A DNA stretch of 62,000 bases from Tubiluchus corallicola (lineage: Eukaryota; Priapulida; Priapulimorpha; Priapulimorphida; Tubiluchidae), in assembly GCA_030141605.1 (NCBI GenBank), contig JAQGDQ010000093.1:1-62000 (forward strand), written 5' to 3'. Positions 48,085 through 60,667 of the stretch are shown in pieces. The position numbers were made by a program, and so were the translations under genes. Numbering within the stretch: the stretch's first letter is position 1; each line of letters begins with the position of its first letter. A model generated the notes under the pieces. That model was not told the DNA's origin and searched no databases. It saw only the letters and a program-made list of their open reading frames with translations.

Positions 48085-48440
48085 AAAATGTTTTTGCCAA
48101 TTGGTAAAATGTCGCTGACTCATCCTCTAGGGTGCGCAGCTCACTAGCCAAAAAATGTATTTTTAATATTATTGGCAAGATACAGTAATTTTAAATTTTA
48201 TTCATTTAGCGACGTGTGCACTATGAATGCTGATTATTTTTTCAAAGTTTACACAATGTTATCTAAACTTGTTTCAAATGACTGATCGTCAAAATGGCAG
48301 TGCCTAACGGTCACCACGGGAGTTTAAATTTACATGTTTTACACAGAGTTACTGCCGACACAAGCTTTGTATGCAAAAGTGCAGTACGTAAGTGGTATAA
48401 AATTTCAAGACAAATTTTTCAGGCTTTTTGTAAGTGGAGG
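48085..48440. repeat. Diverged direct repeat, second unit
   Basis: Second unit of the pair, ending about 75 bases from the FANCD2 stop on the plus coordinate. Confidence 0.6.
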
Positions 48441-48513
48441 GCTTTCTTGTGTTTTAAGTATATAAAAAAACTTGATACACATAATTGACATAACGATAAA
48501 ACAAAGATACAAA

Positions 48514-48630
48514 TTATAACACTATGCTGTACGAATCACCCTCGTCACCACCATCATCGTCTTCACCTGCACCACGGCTGTTGTTGCTCGTTTTATCGCT
48601 GGTATTATCGACATCATCCAGGGGCAGTTC
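48514..48630 (-). CDS. FANCD2: FANCD2 last exon (J)
   Basis: 38 codons and a TAA stop: [12 protein letters not shown] to GDSYSIVL. Acceptor TTCCAG. An acidic Asp/Gly-rich tail like that of animal FANCD2. Confidence 0.85.
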   Translation of the reverse strand, partial: ELPLDDVDNTSDKTSNNSRGAGEDDDGGDEGDSYSIVL

Positions 48631-51600
48631 CTGGAAGAACAAAACTTTCTTAGGAAAAACGAGTTCGCAATATAAAAGCCCATGCCTAGCATCAAAGGTA
48701 GTTTGCGGCAGGACCAGTACCAAACTCACTGTTAATCCTCTAGAATGAGGAACTGATCCAGCAGCGGTGTCTTACCTATGTGTGAAAGCTCCTCCTTGAA
48801 TATAATGAGCAGCCAGAAGAGGTACAGTGGATGATCAACTGGCAGATTTTCCGCCCAGCCATTTACTGACTAGGCTTGGCACTGCTTGACTTTGGTTGTT
48901 AAGTAAATGTTGTAACCAATAAGCTGCCCACCTTGCTTTGAGAAACAATTCAGTCTTGAAAAATCATGTACAAATAGCTAAACAATATTAATTATATTCG
49001 TTTTACGCAGAATAGCATTGTCCTTTAAACTTTGACTAGTAATTTCAAATAGAAATACAGTCAACCTCGGGTATAAGATACTTGCTTATAAGGGACCACC
49101 AACACCGGTCCCGATTTTTCGTAATGTTTTTCCTATGTAAAAATCTTAATATATAAGGTACTCAGACATAAGGGAGTTTCGGGTATAAGAGACGATATCT
49201 TCAGGTCCCTCGTAATAGAAACCCAGGTAAATTACCTCGCATATAAGGGACCCTATGATCAAAGTGAAATTGATGGATTTTTAACCTCAATTTTTCGCAA
49301 ACTCCGTTTCCGCGGTCACATACATCTCGCATCACTGAAGGAGCTTCCTACATACCGTTTAGCAATAATCCATAAAAATATAGGTAAAACTGCAGAAAAG
49401 TACAGGTCTAAATAGACCACTCGGTCTGACTCAAGGGACATCGTATATAAGGGACGGTTTTTTTCGGTCCCTAAGTGTCCTTTATATCCAAGGTTGACTG
49501 TAGTTCTTTTGAGTTTAACATTACCAGTTCTTTTTGTTTTTGTTAGATACTTGCATACTAAGATCAGCAAATCGCTTAAAATAAAAAATAAAATGAAATA
49601 AACCTGAAAAAATAAAACAAGCGAACATGTACAAATGCGAAAGATATTTTTAACACTCACCAAATCACTGTCGTCATCGCCGGGCAGCTCGGAAACATCA
49701 GCTGCAGCTTCATCGTCATCCGAGTTTGCAGCCGCTTGTGACAGAATTTCAGTTCCCTATGAAAAAATAATTAACAGCCCATGTATGGTTTCGAACTCAC
49801 TTCCATGACTCTATATACCTTTCAATCCAAGCTACTGGAGCTGAGTGTACATCTAAGATATTGCGAGTGTCAGCCCATAAAAAAGGATCAATGCAACACA
49901 GTTTGACATGGTGCTGTTCTAAAAATATGATACTATTAGCCTCAGATTTATAATTATCTACAATTGAAAATTATTTAATATATAAAATGTAATTTTTTAA
50001 CATAAATGCGATTTAAAGAAGTCATGATTATGTCAAAGTAACACAAATACAGTAATTCAGTAGTTTAAAGTGCTTAATGTGATTTATTAATGTAGGAAAG
50101 CCCTATAACAACCGTAACATGTTTTAAACAAAACAAATTGATATTTTCTACCACCTCGAGCCTCCCGTTATTCCCGCTAGATGGCCCTAATGCAACCACG
50201 TTTCCATACAATCATGCAAGCCTTAGTTAAAACACAAATTTCATTACCTTCATTATTGAAAAATTGTATTAAAAGTAATTTACCTGTAGATTTCTGTTTT
50301 TCAAATTTCCCAGCCAGAAGGCGTCGGTGCAGTTATTGGCAATCAGCATTCGTTTGACAATGCAGACAAACTGTTCTAAACTCTTCTTGACCAGAGGTGT
50401 GTGGTTTGTCAGAGTCACGTCCTTCGCAACCTGTTAAATATACTTCAGCCATTAAAATGCCTACTTAACACTGCACGCCACATATACTACAGTTGCTCTG
50501 CATTTTATTAGCACTTTCTTTGTAAATACAAGAGAGCGAAAACCAATTCATCGAGGAACAAGTTAGCAAATGTGTGTGCTTGCAAACCAAAACCGTCGAT
50601 AAGTTGGCATAGTTAAAACTACGTACGATGCTTGAAAGTAAAATGACCCAAATATATGGTCAAACTTCAATTTTTCGTATTTTACAAAAACCAACGCTAA
50701 ACATATTGGACGTTTATATTCTAGCATCAAAGTATCAAGAAAGTGTTAAAAAACACTCAACTTTCTAACTGCTTACCCACTTTTCTGTCTAGAAACTAGT
50801 ACTGCAATTGTACAAAACTTGTATTTTTTAAACTACAATAGTCACTTGTGGAAGCAGTTATTTTGCTTCGAGTTTTTCTGTTGCCAAGCCCAGATCTTCG
50901 TCAGTAAGAGCCATCAACTGGATTTAAACAAAGTCCATAGCATGGATTTGCAGTCCAAAATCCATGGATTTTGCAAAGTCCATAGCAACCAACAGTTGTG
51001 CTGTTGCTAAGTGTCTTGTAGGAACGTGACAAAAAACAATGGCTGACTTTAATAGAGGCTTTCTCAAGACAATGTTTTTCAGAGTGCAGCCTGCACCTCA
51101 ACTTCAACGTGGATTATCTCAGCTTAGAAATAACATAGAGCAATGCTTGGTATCAAAATGATCCTCATGAAATGGAGATTCAGGATATGAGAATAACTAG
51201 AAAAGCTGACTTATGGACGATTTTGCTATGCAAGCACACATATAATGCCTTTCCATCACAAAGGGTTCGTTGTAAACAGTTAAAGACATATCCCAACAAT
51301 ATTAGCTGAAAAACACAGGAACAAACAATTGTAATCAGCTATTCAATAAATAAGATAAAAGCTAATTGTTATATGACAGAAGACACCGAAAAAACTGTAA
51401 CCAGTCTACAATAAACCAACCAGACACGCAAACCAACGAGTAATTCACCAACGAAGCAACCGATTAACCAACCAGCCAACCAACCAAACATCAACTAACG
51501 AACCAACCAACCAACAAAAGCAACTAATCAACCAACCAACAAAACCAACCAACGAACCAACCAACCAAGCAACCAACTAACAAAACCAACCAACTGTCCG

Positions 51601-54600
51601 ACTAACCACCAACCAACCAATCAATCAATCAATCAACCAACCAATCAATCAATCTATCAGCCAACAAAACCAACCAATCAACCAACCACACTCAACCAAC
51701 CAACCATCCAGTTGAACAGCTTTCAAAGTTAAAAACTCTTTGCTGTACAAATAGCACGGAATGCATTCAAGCAACTGCTACCAATTAAAGCAGCAAACGT
51801 GCAAGATGAAAGCTTATCAAACAAAGAATTTGTCATAACAAGTTTTTCACGAAAACCCAAATGCAAAACCAACCAGTTAACAATGTTAGCTTAGTAAAAT
51901 CATACAACATGCTTCAATCCTTGAGTGGATCATTTAACACCAAAAACAGCTTTCGCATCACGGCATGTTTTAAAAAACAACTCAGCTCAAAACAAAACGC
52001 AATAAAACAAAACAAAACGAGATGCACAGAATAAGAAAAAAACTCACTGCTTACTTGTCTGGCTGGCTTTTTGGTAATTTAAAAAGAGATAAAGAAATTT
52101 ACCTTGGAATGAGAGCATATGTACTGCATCATTCGGTTGCTAAGCTGCAGCTTCTTCAGCACCTCCAAGACATCTTCCGTATGAGCCCTGAACATTCTCT
52201 CCAGCAGGGGCATTGCCTGTCGCATAAACGTTTCCAGAAATCTGCGTCCGTACTGTCAAAAACAAAAATGTCAACATAAAATACATATGTATGTGTAGCT
52301 TAGTGAAGTAATTTTACTATTTGCAATAGAATGTCTTTTATGTCTTTTTGCAAATAACAACTTGATAATAAATAAGGAGGCAAGTGTAACGTATTGATTT
52401 GTAATGGCTCCTGGAGATGGCAGCACTGTATAAACATGTGCTTGGACAGAACAAAACATGTCGTCATTCACAAACTTGTTTAAGATGTTACAGCGAGTAC
52501 CCAAAGTAGCTTCAAACACAATTTTATTAAAAATTGTAAAAAATTGTACCTGCAGTTTTGAATTTTACTATTGTTTCAGTCGGACTTTACTGTTTTATCA
52601 CATTTATAAGTGTGACTGATCGAAAACTAGGGGTAAGCATCGCACAATTGAGTTTGACTGGAACCTAAAATTATAGATTTAAATAATTCAGCACTTCATG
52701 TATATATATGTTCTTTATGATTAAAATGTTTGAAACATCTTGCATCGGCATAATTTAGCTGCAATTTCTGTGCACAATTCTAAACAAATTATCATTATTT
52801 TTTACTGCAGAACAAAATCAAGCAATATGCACAATCTTTGTGAGACCGCTTTTTATTAGTGTTTCGAAAACGCCGAAATTCGGTTTGATTCGAGTTCGAA
52901 AGTCAAAAAAACATTCGAATTGAATTCACTTTCCGATAGAGAATGTTCATGCCCATCGATAACACATCTTACACCACTCTCTCCCATCTGACTGGTTATG
53001 AATTGTTTCTGTTTTCCTTTTACCTTTCTGTTTAAAAGAGTCAAACGGGACACTTTCGACCTTGGCGGATGTCTGCACTCAACCGAGTACCATTTTAGTA
53101 AGAGAAATAATTAAGCGACAGCACAAATAATTACCTTTAATACAGTAGCCAAGTTGACACGCGAGTCAAACACTTTGATGAAGTTAATAAGCATGTGCAG
53201 TAAGCGCACAGCCTTGCTCCATTCTACCAGCTTTTCTTCTCGAGCCTGAAATCGTATCCCATTTCATTTCAAACATTACAAAAATCATAATGCAACAAAT
53301 TTCGCAGAAGAAAATGCAAGGAATTTTGTGGAAAAGAAATTGAACGAAATACTTGGCTTGAAAAATCAGTAAATGCACATTTAGACGAAATACTTCAATA
53401 CAATCAGAAATAAAATTGTTGATGCAACATTTTTTTGTAATTTAGATCATTTTACTCCACTCAGAATATGAAGTGTTACTCAAAGACTGCGCAAGTCTTG
53501 GCACATGGTTCTCAATGCTCGTTAAAATGCAAACAGATGTAGTTGATTGTTGAGAAAACAATAAGCCTTTTCACATTTTCAGTGATTGATGATGATCGTG
53601 AAAAGATCAAAGGTTAAGTGTACCAGACAACACATTTGTGTACACTTGACAACACCTCGGAGCCCATGCTGCTGTAATAGTAACAGTTTTAACAGCTAGT
53701 TAGAGCCTTAACTAGTTCACTTTCTTGTTCCAAGCTGCTGTTCCAAAATCCTGCTAGTAAATCACTTTACGCACAGACTAATGCACAATTAAGTAAAGAT
53801 GACATAAAACAACAAGGAAATGGCACCACAACTGAAGTTACTGAACTGATGTGGCAGACGGCTTTGCTTTATCCACATATAATGTGACGATTGTAGTTAA
53901 GACGCATTGCTGGCTTCCTTTGACCTACAGCAAGTGCATGTGCGCATAACAAAACTACAAAAAGGCATAGTAACATTTGACGTTACTAAAATCGCCATAA
54001 AAATGTACATTGCATGATCATGAAAAACAAATAAAGGCTTTTTTCTTCAACTAATTGAAAAAACTGTAAATATATTTAAAAAACCAATCAACGCATTACT
54101 TGATAACAAGTTACATACAGTTTTTGTTATTATACAGGGCGTTCCAAAAAAAAAGTGAAGTAGAAATATGCTGATATGGTAAAATGTCCAATGTGGTTGA
54201 GTGCTGAGTCACAAAGCACAATTTTCTTACCATACAACTTGAATTTTACACATTCTAATGTAAATATGACACATTGTATGGTGGAACACAGTTGTGCTTA
54301 AAGTATTTGTTAAATTGGTAGCACACTGTTTCTTTTGGAGCATCCTGTATTAAGCCAAAGCACATAAGTGATGATTTGATGGCAAATGAAGATGATCAAA
54401 AGCAAAATCTCGGCGATTTCATGCCGTAGGGATTACAGCTGGCAAAATGTAGAAATAGGCCATCATTTCCATTTGGAACAATCTGATTACGCCTACTGAG
54501 TCACCTTAAAGCTGTGACAGTTTTTTATGATAATAATGATGCATTATGAACAAAGCAGCTCTTTTTACTAGAAACAACTATTATGACACTATCAGCAGTG

Positions 54601-57600
54601 CTTAAATTGTACCAGGTCTGTCAGGGAGACCCAGAGCCTAAAGTTACAGACCCTAAAAAGCAATGTCTCGCCGGGTCGCATATTTAGTTTTCTCACCATT
54701 TAATAATCTATAAGCCAATCTGTTAAAATTTCTGTAACACAAGTTAGTAGCACAACGTCCGTCTTTCAGTCAATAAAATTGAACTGTAAATGATAACAAT
54801 GGATGCCTCATTGTTGCTGCAATTTTTCAAGAAAAAATATAAACGTTTAAAAAGGAATTGCTGTTTTTGAATTAACACCTAAAATTTGTATCCTTAATGG
54901 AGAAAAACGGTTGAAAAATTGCTCTACTAAACTGACCTTTTTCGACCATTAAAGGCTTCAAAAGCCTAAAACAAGGAAAATATAAGCCCAGGACCCCACT
55001 TGGGCAGTTTACTTGGACACCCCTAAATACACTTTAAGAATTGACTATCAACTAAATGATAAAATGACTTTACATGGTGGTGTTAATCTTGATATAAAAT
55101 ACTCACCATTTTCAGATCGCTCAACTTGACTGGTTGTATCCTCTTTGCACATTCCACTAATTCTGCCATCAACACTCGATAGTAAATGGAGAATGACGGC
55201 CGGCCAAGCGTGCCCCAGTGACCTGACCACATCTCCTTATTTTCGCCGAATAGTTGAGTTATGCCGTTGTTTGCAATCTTTTCAATGGCCGCAATGACAT
55301 CTAGTGAGTGCTCAATGAACGTGCTGCCAAAAAATAAAAAAATAAATAAATTTTCTGATGGAATGTGACAAAATGAACAGTCAAGTAGCCTGCATCTGTG
55401 TGTGTGTGTGTGTTTGTGTGTGCATGCATGTGTGTGTGTGTGTGTGCACATGCATGTGTGTGTTTGTGAGTGCATGTTTGTATGTGCATGTGTGTGTGTG
55501 CATGCATGTGTATGTGTGTGCGTGCATGTGTGTGTTTGTGAGTATGTGTATGTGTCTGTATGTGCATGTGTGTGTGTGTGCGCATGTGTGTGTGTGTGCG
55601 TGCGCATGTGTGGTGTGTGTGCACATGTGTGGTGCTTGTGTGAGTGAGTATGAGGGTCTGTGTGTGCATGTACATGCATGTGTGTGCGCGCGCATGTATG
55701 TGCATGCGTGTGCCAACTTGGTTGCAATCGTTGGCATCTGAAGTTAGTTAGGACATCTCTACAGATTTAATGCCTCATCCTACAAGGTCCCCGTCCTGCC
55801 ATGTTTTGCCACAACCACAGCCAGAGTAAGGCCCACCAATGAGTGCTGGATTCCGGATTGCACAGTAGCAAGCCGGATGTAATAACCGGTACAAAAGTTT
55901 CCGGAAAGGAGTACTACCAAAACAATGAATGTGGTGAACTCACATAAACACACATTATATGACTTTCTATTTTTGCTACTATACATCCGGCAAAACCGGA
56001 ATTAATGCAAAGAAGATGTACAATAGACTTCAGAAGAAGATTATGCGAACGCAATCTTAAGATGTCCTTATAGCTTGGAATAAGCTGCTACATACGAAGT
56101 TTAACTTGCCAAGAGAAATATCAACTAGCCCGTACTGCGAAGCATATGGGTTACATGCACCAACTTGTGCACACATTTACGTACATTTGTAAGCACGGGC
56201 ATAGCTCGTATGTTACATGTTTCGTATGATGTGCTTCGGTCAGTTCCTCTAAGTCCTTCAACTAGAACATCATTTACTAATGCCATGGAAAGGTTTTAGT
56301 AAAAATTTATAATATGCAGTAACATATTGTGACATCACAGTGTAAAATCTGACTAAAAACTTATTATGTGAACGAGACCGGCATCATGACGAAGCAGACC
56401 TCTTTATAAAGTTACTATGCAAGGGAGTATTCCAACAATTTGATGACGACATTCATGATGATGATGGCAAAGAGAACTTACAGCAGTAGAGTTTGCACAC
56501 ATTCATTGAACCTTACTCCTCTTTCCCTCTCACCACTCCCGCTAACCCACTCCCTTTGCAGGAAAACCTGTGAGGTTGCTTCCAGTTTTTCACTAAAGGT
56601 GGCAGCAGTGTCTTGCTCGCCGGCAATAGCACTGAGAAGTCCGATCAGGGCTACGGCGCATGGGAGAGTGGACATCGTATCAGCAAATTTCTCTGCATAT
56701 TGAAATGCTTCACTGAAAATAGGCAACACAGGAAAGCTTAGCAAAATATAGCAAATATAGTATCTATGCCACTTTAATGTGAATATAAATATTTCATTTA
56801 GTCTTCGTAATACACAGGTGTTGTGTACAAAGTACAGCGCTTATATAAGATATTCAGTGTGTTGAACTAAAACTAAGAGAAATTTTAAGATAAAAATTCA
56901 AATTTCAAATTTACCGCTGTGCTCACACATGAGCTGTCGAATGTGTGTAGTTCGTCATAAACTAACACATCTGAACTGAGAGGAACAGTACCTGTTTTTG
57001 TGCAATGCATTTCTGAAATGTAAGCGTTGGACCCCGTCTAACTAGTGAATGGTGAAATGCATGTAACAGCGAAGAACTAGTGTAGCGCGAATGTGAAATT
57101 GCATTTGTATGGTGGTAATTCTTTCATGTAAGTCATTTTTGAAAAAACATTGTTTCCTTTCAATATGTTAAAGAGTAAATTGTTTTGACCTACAGTTTAA
57201 GATGGGGTCAGGTTTTACTTCAAATAAATAGATCACATAATAGGGTTTGAAGAAGCAAATTAGCATGACACTCCTGGCCTGCTACGACATTTTAAACTAG
57301 TTAATTTACATTTCAAAAATGGGTGAGATTACCGAGAAATGCAAAGCACACGGAAATCCCTTATTTACGTAAGGTTAAAAAAGTTCTGACTTGAAATTTT
57401 GTATCAGCTCACTAAGAAGTAGTGAAATCTTTGGCTTCTACGAGAATACATAATTAATGATTATACCTATGAAACTGGTTGCCATTTGTAAACTAATTAA
57501 AACATTTTATATGTTTTTAGTATTTTATATTTCACAGTTTTTATAAAACTCGTTTCTATCAGTAATACTGTGGGATGTTTGAATAAATTTTAACGTGTAA

Positions 57601-60600
57601 ACTTAATACAGCATACGGAAATGCAGAAAAGTGGTCAAAGATATGATGTAGGTTTAGTGACCAACGAAAGTGGAGTATTCCCTCCATATTTATCCACAGA
57701 GCGCAGTTACACTAAATTTTGCTTGTATTCACATGATGATGAAACATTTCCGGTGGCAGAAGGTTAAACAGTTTTGGCCTAAAAAGCATAATACAGTTAT
57801 AGCACTTTCAATGTGAACAGTATTTTTACAGATGCATACTGAATATATGTATACATTAAGAGGTATCAGGTTTACAACAATTAGCGTAATGGCTCATTAA
57901 CAGAAGGAGGTGTTGGGAAATTTTTGCCCTAGCAAATTGAACCTATAACCATGAGCATTCAGGGCATCTCATGTCATTGTCCTCTACATGGAGAACTAAA
58001 CCACACCAGCTGAACAATCATCATACTTGCGTAAATGTTTCAGGTTTCGTTTCCTAGATGGAGTCACCGTAGCTTCACCACGAAAAGCAAGGGCTGTTAG
58101 TGCCTCCCGAAGCAGTTCCTTATTCTCCGGCATAACGAAGCCGCTCCTACGAAAATGTCAGATATGCAAATGAAGACACAATAACACAAACCAATGTTTA
58201 AACTACACATTTTATACAAGTAGTCATGTTTACCTCACGTCCAATTCGTATTTGTTTAGCAAAACCTCGGATTGTCAAAAATCCACTTCAATTAAAAACA
58301 ATTTTATGTGTGTGTGTGTGTTTGCAAACCAAAAATGTCCTTATGTCGGCATAGTTAAAACTACATCATGATGATTCAAAGTAGAATGACCCAAAAATTT
58401 GGTCAACATGTCAATTTTTCGTATTTTATATAAACCAAACGCTAAATCTATTGGACTTTAATATTCTAAAACAGTAAAAATTTAATTTTATAGCTCCTTA
58501 CTCACTTTGCTGTATAGAAAAAAGTAATACAATTGTAAAAAACTTGTATTTTCAAACTCTGATAATATCTCATGGAAACGTGTTTTTGCCTTGTTTTTTT
58601 CAGTTACCAAGCCCAGATCTTCGTCAGAGATAGCCATCAACTGCATTTAAACAAAACTTCAATATGTTCTTGCAAAGTTGAACCAACCATAATTTGTGCG
58701 GTTGCTAAGTGTTTTGAAGAAACACGACAAAAAACAATGGTTAACTTTAACAGTGATTTTCTCAAGGTTATGTTTTTTAGTGTGCAACCGGCACCTCAAC
58801 TTCAACATGGATTTATCTCAGCTTGGAAATAACACAGAGTGATGAGCTTGATATTAAAATGATGCTCATGAGACGGAGAGCAGGATATGTGAATAACTAG
58901 AAAAGCCTAATTGTTGCGTTACGGGTGATTTTGCTATGCAAGCACACATACTACAAAAAGTAAATACTACCAGTTCAGTACAGTTGTCAGGATCATGAAG
59001 AGTTTCTGTGAGCTGTCGGACATCAAACCAGCTTCGGGGGTATTCATTCCCGGGCCGTCGACAATTCCGTCATTTTTGGCAACAATGTTCTAAACAAAAG
59101 CACCAAAACAAAAACACATACACATTCTTACAACGCTAGGAGAGACAAAGTAGTAAGCATATTTAGGGGAAAGGAGAACAGCAAGGAACTGTTTAACGAC
59201 TGCAATCTATCAGTTTCAATTTCAATTCAATTTAATCTTAGTTTCAATTTATTTGAATTAACACAACAACAGTTTTACAATAGATTTAAGATGAGGGTAC
59301 ATAAAATACATATTACCAATAATGTGTTTGTCAACTTATTAACATAAACAATAACATTTTAGAGAGACCCAAGAAGCTACAGCTTATAGGGGTCACCCAG
59401 AGGGCAATATGGGGATGTTTAAGAAGGGAATTATGACAGTTTATGATCAAAATTTTGTAAATATTTAAAGCTTATGATTAGTATGTTAGAAAAATAAATG
59501 GAGAGATTGGTGTAATGGTTATTTTTTCTGCTCTGAGGAGTATAGCACACTTGTGAAAATTTCTAATTACAATATTACAATTACAATCTGCTATAGGCAT
59601 TCTGAAATAGACCTGTGTGGAGTAATAAATCAACCGACTTGACAATCAATCATGACAACCTGAGTTTGGATTCGCCACGTTGCCCATTACAGATGTAAGT
59701 AATTCCAATGCACCAGTTCATATTTTCACAGTGAAATACATTAGAGCTGATCATTATTTACCGTACTGCATTTCCACGGGAAATCTAGAATTGATCAGAA
59801 ATGTAACGTAAGGATGCACGCTTTGTGAATATGCGCGCTTTGCGTTTACAAAACAGTCTTGAAAAATTTCAAATTTGTCTTGCTCTGCTTTCATTTTATT
59901 AGTGAATTAGGAAGAGTTTATTGTGTTGTGTTTCGCAATAACAAAGCAAAATTTCCAAGACACACAATATACACAAGCAATAGGGGCATATTAGTCACTA
60001 GACTCAAAGTTTGCGGGGTGTAACATTTTAGAAAAAGTTCTATACTCTTGGAAAAATGTGTATACTTTCATATTTTATAACGCACATTTTATAACACACT
60101 ACAGGCGGTTACTGACAGCAGCTTTTATATAAGTGCCACATAACAAACAGGTGCAAGATATTACACAACAAGCAGTTGTGCAGCTTGCTTGAATATAAGC
60201 GCTATGCAAATACATGTAATTAATAATGACCGCGTAGAAACTAGTTTAATAGTGTTTCTAGTACACCGCAAGTAATTGTTTAACATGCTTATTACATAAG
60301 TAACTATAAATTCGCAATGAATATAGGCGGGACAGAACTATCAGCCTAAGGTGTCGTAAAGTATTGGTACTCCCCTGACAAACGAAATATATTGTCTAAG
60401 AAAGCACTTCAAAGACCTCGTAATATAAAAATTATATATGTGAAAAGAAAGAATTGTCTCCCCCATAAACTAAATCCTTGGCCTGACCTAGGTGACAGCA
60501 GAGTAAAATGTAACTATCAGATTAAAATTTGTTAAATATAATATATAATTTTTTACCTGAAAATAGGTGTGAATTGCTTCAAGCTGCCTACAGAAAGCTG

Positions 60601-60667
60601 GAAACAGTTCTACAGCGAAACGAATAACTTTGGCAATGGGACGAACTGACAAGTGCGAAAAACCAAC
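48514..60667 (-). CDS. FANCD2: FANCD2, C-terminal third (ten exons, continues beyond the window)
   Basis: Scaffold subunit of the Fanconi anaemia DNA-crosslink repair pathway; with FANCI it forms the clamp that is monoubiquitinated on chromatin. Ten exons give about 472 residues up to the stop. They align in order with the C-terminal part of animal FANCD2: GFSHL and NYFQ-like block, then [93 protein letters not shown] and an acidic tail. Every splice site is GT-AG on the minus strand and all phases agree. Upstream exons, including the ubiquitinated lysine, lie outside. No break is seen in the coding sequence. Confidence 0.93.
49058..49500. mobile_element. MITE family Z in the last intron
   Basis: 443 bp flanked by TA; ends CAGTCAACCTCGGGTATAAG and CCAAGGTTGACTG. 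The interior repeats ATAAGGGAC units in both orientations. Confidence 0.8.
49661..49756 (-). CDS. FANCD2: FANCD2 exon I
   Basis: 32 codons, phase 0: [15 protein letters not shown] to DDDSDL, part of the acidic tail. Acceptor CATAG, donor GTGAGT. Confidence 0.85.
50284..50430 (-). CDS. FANCD2: FANCD2 exon H
   Basis: 49 codons, phase 0: [17 protein letters not shown] to the strongly conserved [14 protein letters not shown]. Acceptor AACAG, donor GTAAAT. Confidence 0.93.
50571..51243 (+). mobile_element. Inverted-repeat transposon family X, copy B
   Basis: About 673 bp; begins TGTGTGTGCTTGCAAACC and ends GCTATGCAAGCACACATA, which are complementary ends. Matches copy C along its whole length. 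No transposase frame. Confidence 0.8.
51400..51715. repeat. (CAAC)n-type minisatellite
   Basis: Irregular tandem CAAC/CAAT units (ACCAACCAACC) over about 300 bases in the intron between exons G and H. Confidence 0.9.
52103..52252 (-). CDS. FANCD2: FANCD2 exon G
   Basis: 50 codons, phase 0: [12 protein letters not shown] to YICSHSK. Acceptor GACAG, donor GTAAAT. Confidence 0.92.
52253..53134. other. FANCD2 intron F-G
   Basis: Nothing recognisable besides splice sites. Confidence 0.5.
53135..53245 (-). CDS. FANCD2: FANCD2 exon F
   Basis: 37 codons, phase 0: [14 protein letters not shown] to NLATVLK. Acceptor TTTCAG, donor GTAATT. Confidence 0.9.
54135..54347. mobile_element. Short MITE in intron E-F
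   Basis: 213 bp flanked by TA; ends CAGGGCGTTCCAAAA and TTTTGGAGCATCCTG are imperfect inverted repeats of mariner-like type. Confidence 0.75.
55107..55323 (-). CDS. FANCD2: FANCD2 exon E
   Basis: 217 bp: [17 protein letters not shown] to PVKLSDLKM. Acceptor GGCAG, donor GTGAGT. The (TG)n tract starts about 65 bases upstream of the acceptor. Confidence 0.92.
55390..55715. repeat. (TG)n-rich microsatellite
   Basis: About 320 bases of TG with interspersed CATG. It opens long low-complexity frames on both strands that are not genes. Confidence 0.95.
56482..56712 (-). CDS. FANCD2: FANCD2 exon D
   Basis: 231 bp: [14 protein letters not shown] to NECVQTLL. Acceptor TTTCAG, canonical donor GTAAGT. 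Confidence 0.9.
56713..58026. other. FANCD2 intron C-D
   Basis: AT-rich; nothing recognisable besides splice sites. Confidence 0.5.
58027..58146 (-). CDS. FANCD2: FANCD2 exon C
   Basis: 120 bp: [16 protein letters not shown] to NLKHLR. Donor GTATGA; the last Asn codon is completed in the next exon. Confidence 0.9.
58305..58951 (+). mobile_element. Inverted-repeat transposon family X, copy C
   Basis: About 647 bp; shares CAAGCCCAGATCTTCGTCAG, CACCTCAACTTCAAC and both ends with copy B. Same orientation as copy B. Confidence 0.8.
58971..59089 (-). CDS. FANCD2: FANCD2 exon B
   Basis: 119 bp: [16 protein letters not shown] to TTVLNW, the Trp codon split by the intron. Donor GTAGTA; transposon copy C ends about 20 bases beyond it. 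Confidence 0.9.
59090..60556. other. FANCD2 intron A-B
   Basis: AT-rich; nothing recognisable besides splice sites. Confidence 0.5.
60557..60667 (-). CDS. FANCD2: FANCD2 exon A (first in window)
   Basis: 37 codons, phase 0 at both ends: [10 protein letters not shown] to AIHTYFQ. Acceptor TACAG, donor GTAAAA. Confidence 0.9.

Larger units (their letters stand above)
45004..48513. other. Eukaryotic 3' flank of FANCD2
   Basis: No exon seen. Contents: one transposon fragment, (TA)n tracts, a purine tract, one MITE and a pair of diverged direct repeats, listed separately. AATAAA-like signals on the minus strand near 48,200 and 48,075 could end the FANCD2 transcript. Confidence 0.6.

Noticed and set aside
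49316-49663. 115-codon minus-strand frame in the FANCD2 last intron
   Set aside because: It spans part of a MITE and the intron next to exon I; the residues show no family pattern.
51400-51715. Possible CRISPR array
   Set aside because: The units are contiguous 4-base CAAC variants without spacers, in a eukaryotic intron.
55083-55741. Long Cys/Val- or His/Thr-rich frames on both strands
   Set aside because: Translation of the (TG)n microsatellite. Only the 55107-55323 part is coding, as a FANCD2 exon.
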